Part shown: one piece after another, positions 5,761 to 8,148 of the stretch
How positions within the stretch are numbered: the first letter of the stretch is position 1
Layout: every line of letters begins with the position of its first letter
Assembly (NCBI GenBank): GCA_013002375.1
Contig: JABDJW010000317.1
Coordinates: 1 to 8,148 of the forward strand
From: Acidimicrobiales bacterium
GTDB lineage: Bacteria; Actinomycetota; Acidimicrobiia; Acidimicrobiales; SHLQ01
Direction: 5' to 3'
Length of the DNA stretch: 8,148 nucleotides
Position numbers and translations under genes: made by a program
Notes under the pieces: model-generated
Databases searched by the model: none
Told to the model about the DNA's origin: nothing
Seen by the model: the letters and a program-made list of their open reading frames with translations, nothing else

Positions 5761-7128
5761 CTAGGTGGGGTCGACCGCGTCGAAGGTCGTCCCCGCGGCG
5801 GCGTGGGCCGCGGCGCCCACCAGCGACAGGTCGACGAGGTGGCCGCCGGGCGACAGCGTGGCGGCCAGGGCGACCACTGCGCCGTACAGGCCAGTGATCG
5901 GATCGGCGATGGCGTCGCCCACGAACGTCGGCGCATCATTTGCGGTTCGCCCCGGTACGACCAGGCCGGCCTCGACCGCGGCATCGTCACCGAAGGCGAC
6001 CCGGGCGCTGGCCCGGCCATGGCCGGTGATCGATATCCATGTCGTGCCGCTGCGCACCAAACGGCCGACGTCGATCCCCCACTGCTCCATAACCCGGGCC
6101 CGAGATCCATCGATCACGACATCGGCGGTGGCCAGCACCTCGGCCAACCGGTTCAGGTCGGCCGGGTCGCGGTGATCGAAGGTGGCAAAGTGCTTGCCCG
6201 AGTGCAGCCGGTCGAAGAACGGTGCCGGCCCTCGTCGAGCCCCGTCGGGCCGCTCGGTCGATTCGTACTTCGTCACGTCGGCTCCGGCCGAAACCAGCAG
6301 TGCGCCGGTGAGCGGCCCGGCCCAGAGGCTGGCCAGCTCCACCACCACCGGCGGGCGCGCCCGCCGGGCGATGGCTCGGTCGGGCCGGAGCCGATTTCGG
6401 ATCGAGCCGCTGCCACTCGCACTGGCCTCGCGGTCCTCGAATCGAAATGGCGCACCGGCGACGATCGAGCCTCCCGGCGGCACGACCCCGATCGGAACGC
6501 CCAACCGCTCGGCCTGGTCGCGCAGTTCGGTCACCGTCCGGGTGCGAAGCGCGGCGGCGACGCGGGGCCAGCCGGCCGGATCGACGGCCCGTTCGACCAG
6601 GGCCGGCAGTGCCGCGATGTCCTCCGGCCGAGCCAGATTCAGCGCGACCCACCCGTCGGCGGCGCGGACCATGATGGCCGACCCGCCGACCGCGGTCGGC
6701 CCCTGCCCCTCGAACCGGGCGATACGGGCCCGCTCGGCCAGCCGATCCATGACATCGAGCTCGACCGGCACCCCTTGGGTTGCCGCCAGCAGCTGGAACA
6801 GTGCGCCGGCACCGGACAACCGTTCGACAAACGGCCCGCGAGCCAACGCGGAGCCGCCCGCGGGGCCGCTCAGAGCCGCGAGTCCGGATGCAACCCAACG
6901 GGCCGGTTCGGATCGCATCTGAACCACCGGGAACGGCACCTCCACACCGGCCAAGGCGCCGTCGGTGTCGACCGCACCCAGGATCTCGGCTTCGGCCAAC
7001 CGAGCGAACACCCGCTCATCTCGCAGGACCAATGGATCGGCGCCGAGCGCGACCACCAGCTCGGACAGGCCCGACGGCGTTTCGCTGCCGACGATGGCGA
7101 TGACGGTTCCGGCCAGGGGACGGCTCAT
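5761..7128 (-). CDS. Class III (CaiB/BaiF family) CoA-transferase, apparently with rearranged domain order
   Basis: This predicts a 455-residue enzyme that transfers CoA between carboxylic acids through an aspartyl-CoA thioester. The recognisable catalytic lobe is C-terminal: VVVELASLWAGPLTGALLVS then AGADVTKYES (261-290), RLHSGKHFATFD (307-318), then DPITG with likely catalytic Asp409, followed by LSPGGHLVDLSLVGAA (425-440). In standard family members this lobe comes first. Here residues 60-220 resemble the part that normally follows it (for example AADGWVALNLARPED at 156-170), and residues 1-38 look like a short extra Rossmann start. This may be a permuted or partly duplicated form. The ATG at 7128 is preceded by AAAGG six bases upstream; a GTG at 7143 is also in frame. 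It diverges from the small protein and acyl-CoA synthetase pair and precedes the SDR gene. Substrates unknown. Confidence 0.88.
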   Translation of the reverse strand: MSRPLAGTVIAIVGSETPSGLSELVVALGADPLVLRDERVFARLAEAEILGAVDTDGALAGVEVPFPVVQMRSEPARWVASGLAALSGPAGGSALARGPFVERLSGAGALFQLLAATQGVPVELDVMDRLAERARIARFEGQGPTAVGGSAIMVRAADGWVALNLARPEDIAALPALVERAVDPAGWPRVAAALRTRTVTELRDQAERLGVPIGVVPPGGSIVAGAPFRFEDREASASGSGSIRNRLRPDRAIARRARPPVVVELASLWAGPLTGALLVSAGADVTKYESTERPDGARRGPAPFFDRLHSGKHFATFDHRDPADLNRLAEVLATADVVIDGSRARVMEQWGIDVGRLVRSGTTWISITGHGRASARVAFGDDAAVEAGLVVPGRTANDAPTFVGDAIADPITGLYGAVVALAATLSPGGHLVDLSLVGAAAHAAAGTTFDAVDPT

Positions 7129-7204
7129 GCGCGCCTTTGGCACTGCTGCGCGAGGGCGGCCAGACTGTGAGCGATCAGATCAGCAGGAAACACAGGAGAT
7201 CATT
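7129..7204. promoter_or_regulatory. Divergent intergenic region between CoA-transferase and small-protein/synthetase genes
   Basis: These 76 bases must hold promoters in both directions, since the genes on each side point away. I see the overlapping direct repeat GATCAGATCA (7174-7183) but no clear -35/-10 pair and no good palindrome. The assignment rests on gene layout only. Confidence 0.4.
7194..7198 (+). promoter_or_regulatory. Ribosome binding site deciding a GTG start
   Basis: AGGAG lies six bases before the GTG at 7205, and no ATG is available at a suitable place. It is the strongest Shine-Dalgarno site in the window and fixes the start of the small two-cysteine protein. Confidence 0.8.
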
Positions 7205-7510
7205 GTGGCAACCCTGAAGCCCGGCGGACGCATGCAGAGCACGGTTTGCTCGACCGAGGTCATCGTCGTGAAGGCGCCGGCCGACGACGTCGAGCTCACC
7301 TGCGGCGGCGCGCCCATGGCCGAACCGGGCGCCGAGCCGTCGGGCAGCCCGGCCGAAGGGGCGGCCGAGGGCAGCCTGCTGGGCAAACGCTACGTGAATG
7401 CCGACGAGAGCCTCGAGGTTCTGGTGACCAAACCCGGCGACGGCTCGCTCGGCATGGGTGGCGACCTCCTCGCGCTCAAGGAAGCCACCCAGCTTCCGGC
7501 CTCGGACTAG
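7205..7510 (+). CDS. Small conserved-looking protein of unknown function with two cysteines, paired with an acyl-CoA synthetase gene
   Basis: This predicts 101 residues with no signal peptide or membrane segment. Two compact blocks stand out. The first runs from residue 10 to 38: MQSTVCSTEVIVVKAP with Cys15, then VELTCGGAPM with Cys33. The second runs from 58 to 78: LLGKRYVNADESLEVLVTKPG. An acidic Gly/Pro/Ala-rich linker (39-57) separates them, and the protein ends LPASD. The alternation suggests a small beta-rich fold; Cys15 and Cys33 could form a metal site or a disulfide. I cannot assign a characterised family. The start is GTG, supported by a strong ribosome binding site. The stop is only 6 bases before the synthetase ATG, so the two are almost certainly translated from one message, which suggests a helper role in the same acyl-CoA pathway. 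The role is inference. Confidence 0.8.
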   Translation: MATLKPGGRMQSTVCSTEVIVVKAPADDVELTCGGAPMAEPGAEPSGSPAEGAAEGSLLGKRYVNADESLEVLVTKPGDGSLGMGGDLLALKEATQLPASD

Positions 7511-7516
7511 CAGGGC

Positions 7517-8148
7517 ATGAACATCATGATGCTGCTGGAAATGGCCAGCAGCGGCTTCGGTGACCGGGTCGCCCTGGGCGATCGCACCACCGGGCTCACG
7601 TACACCCAGCTCTTCGATCGAGTCGGCCGCGCCGCGACGACATTCGCGACCAGCGGGGCCGATCACGTGGTGCTCGCCGGCGAGAGCAGCCCCGCGTTGC
7701 CGATCGCCCTGTTCGGCAGCTCCTGGGTTGGCCGACCGTTCGTACCGCTCAACTACCGGCTCGATTCGGCCACGTTGGTCAGCCTGGCCGAGCGGGCTGC
7801 CCCGTCGTACGCGGTGTGCGATCTGGTGCAAGAAGCGTTGTTGGCCCCGATCGATGGAGTCCAAACCATCGGCCGCCAGACCTTCCTCGACCAACTCGAC
7901 AGCCACGAGCCGGCCGCCCCGGAATGGGGTTTCGACGGCGAGGACACCGCCATCTTGTTGTTCACCAGCGGCACGACCGGCGAGCCGAAAGCGGCCGTGC
8001 TCCGCCAGAAACACCTGGTGTCCTACATCCTGACCTCGGTCGAGTTCATGGGCGCGGGCGAGGACGAAGCGACCCTGGTCAGCGTGCCGCCTTACCACGT
8101 CGCCGGCATCGCGGCGATGCTCAGCTCGATCTACGCCGGCCGGCGCAT
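7517..8148 (+). CDS. AMP-dependent acyl-CoA synthetase/ligase, N-terminal part (runs off the window)
   Basis: Adenylate-forming enzymes activate a carboxylic acid with ATP to an acyl-adenylate and then an acyl-CoA. The first 210 residues are visible, out of about 500 expected. They include the N-terminal pattern LTYTQLFDRVGRAA (27-40) and FVPLNYRL (75-82). The ATP-binding A3 core TSGTTGEPKAAVL follows at 150-162, and PPYHVAG at 191-197 matches the A5-like region. The substrate pocket lies beyond the edge, so chain length or ring preference cannot be read. The start at 7517 is six bases after the small protein's stop; ATGs at 7526 and 7529 in the same frame are better spaced from AGGG at 7512-7515, so the true start may be a few codons later. 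It is transcribed away from the CoA-transferase and SDR genes, and together they look like a catabolic acyl-CoA locus. Confidence 0.95.
   Translation, partial: MNIMMLLEMASSGFGDRVALGDRTTGLTYTQLFDRVGRAATTFATSGADHVVLAGESSPALPIALFGSSWVGRPFVPLNYRLDSATLVSLAERAAPSYAVCDLVQEALLAPIDGVQTIGRQTFLDQLDSHEPAAPEWGFDGEDTAILLFTSGTTGEPKAAVLRQKHLVSYILTSVEFMGAGEDEATLVSVPPYHVAGIAAMLSSIYAGRR

Overview
The window comes from a high-GC bacterium. Its strong G/C preference at third codon positions, GTG starts and acyl-CoA gene content point to an actinobacterium, possibly of the Acidimicrobiia type; that lineage guess is inference. Two themes dominate: acyl-CoA metabolism at both ends, and a redox-sensing regulatory module in the middle. 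No RNA genes, IS elements, prophage or CRISPR were seen.

Left part (1-1058). A minus-strand pair encodes a small three-helix membrane protein of DUF5658 type (678-1034) and, 24 bases downstream, a biotin-dependent acyl-CoA carboxylase carboxyltransferase subunit starting at 653. Family resemblance of that subunit stops near position 123. Positions 3-128 instead encode, on the opposite strand, a fragment of the C-terminal domain of the same enzyme family. The gene therefore meets an inverted piece of a carboxyltransferase at about 120-128. This is the strangest feature of the window: a real intragenic inversion, a switchable segment, or an assembly chimera.

Centre left (1225-3165). A 646-residue membrane-anchored, secreted protein has a Thr/Pro stalk, an SH3-like domain and an Asp-rich repeat-like stretch. 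It converges on a minus-strand TetR-family gene, and their two TAG stops share one CTAG.

Centre (3162-4819). soxR and the tetR-type gene form a minus-strand operon. A VOC-family gene diverges from soxR. A near-canonical SoxR operator lies between them at 4354-4373, so the VOC gene is very likely SoxR-controlled. The VOC gene in turn converges on an SDR gene, again with both stops in one CTAG.

Right part (4816-8148). On the minus strand, a class III (CaiB/BaiF-like) CoA-transferase is followed by an SDR oxidoreductase. Between them lies a perfect 18-base inverted repeat that flanks a possible promoter. On the plus strand, diverging from the CoA-transferase, a small two-cysteine protein of unknown function is followed closely by an AMP-dependent acyl-CoA synthetase, cut by the window end. 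Together these genes suggest activation, CoA transfer and oxidation of an organic acid; the substrate cannot be read from the sequence.
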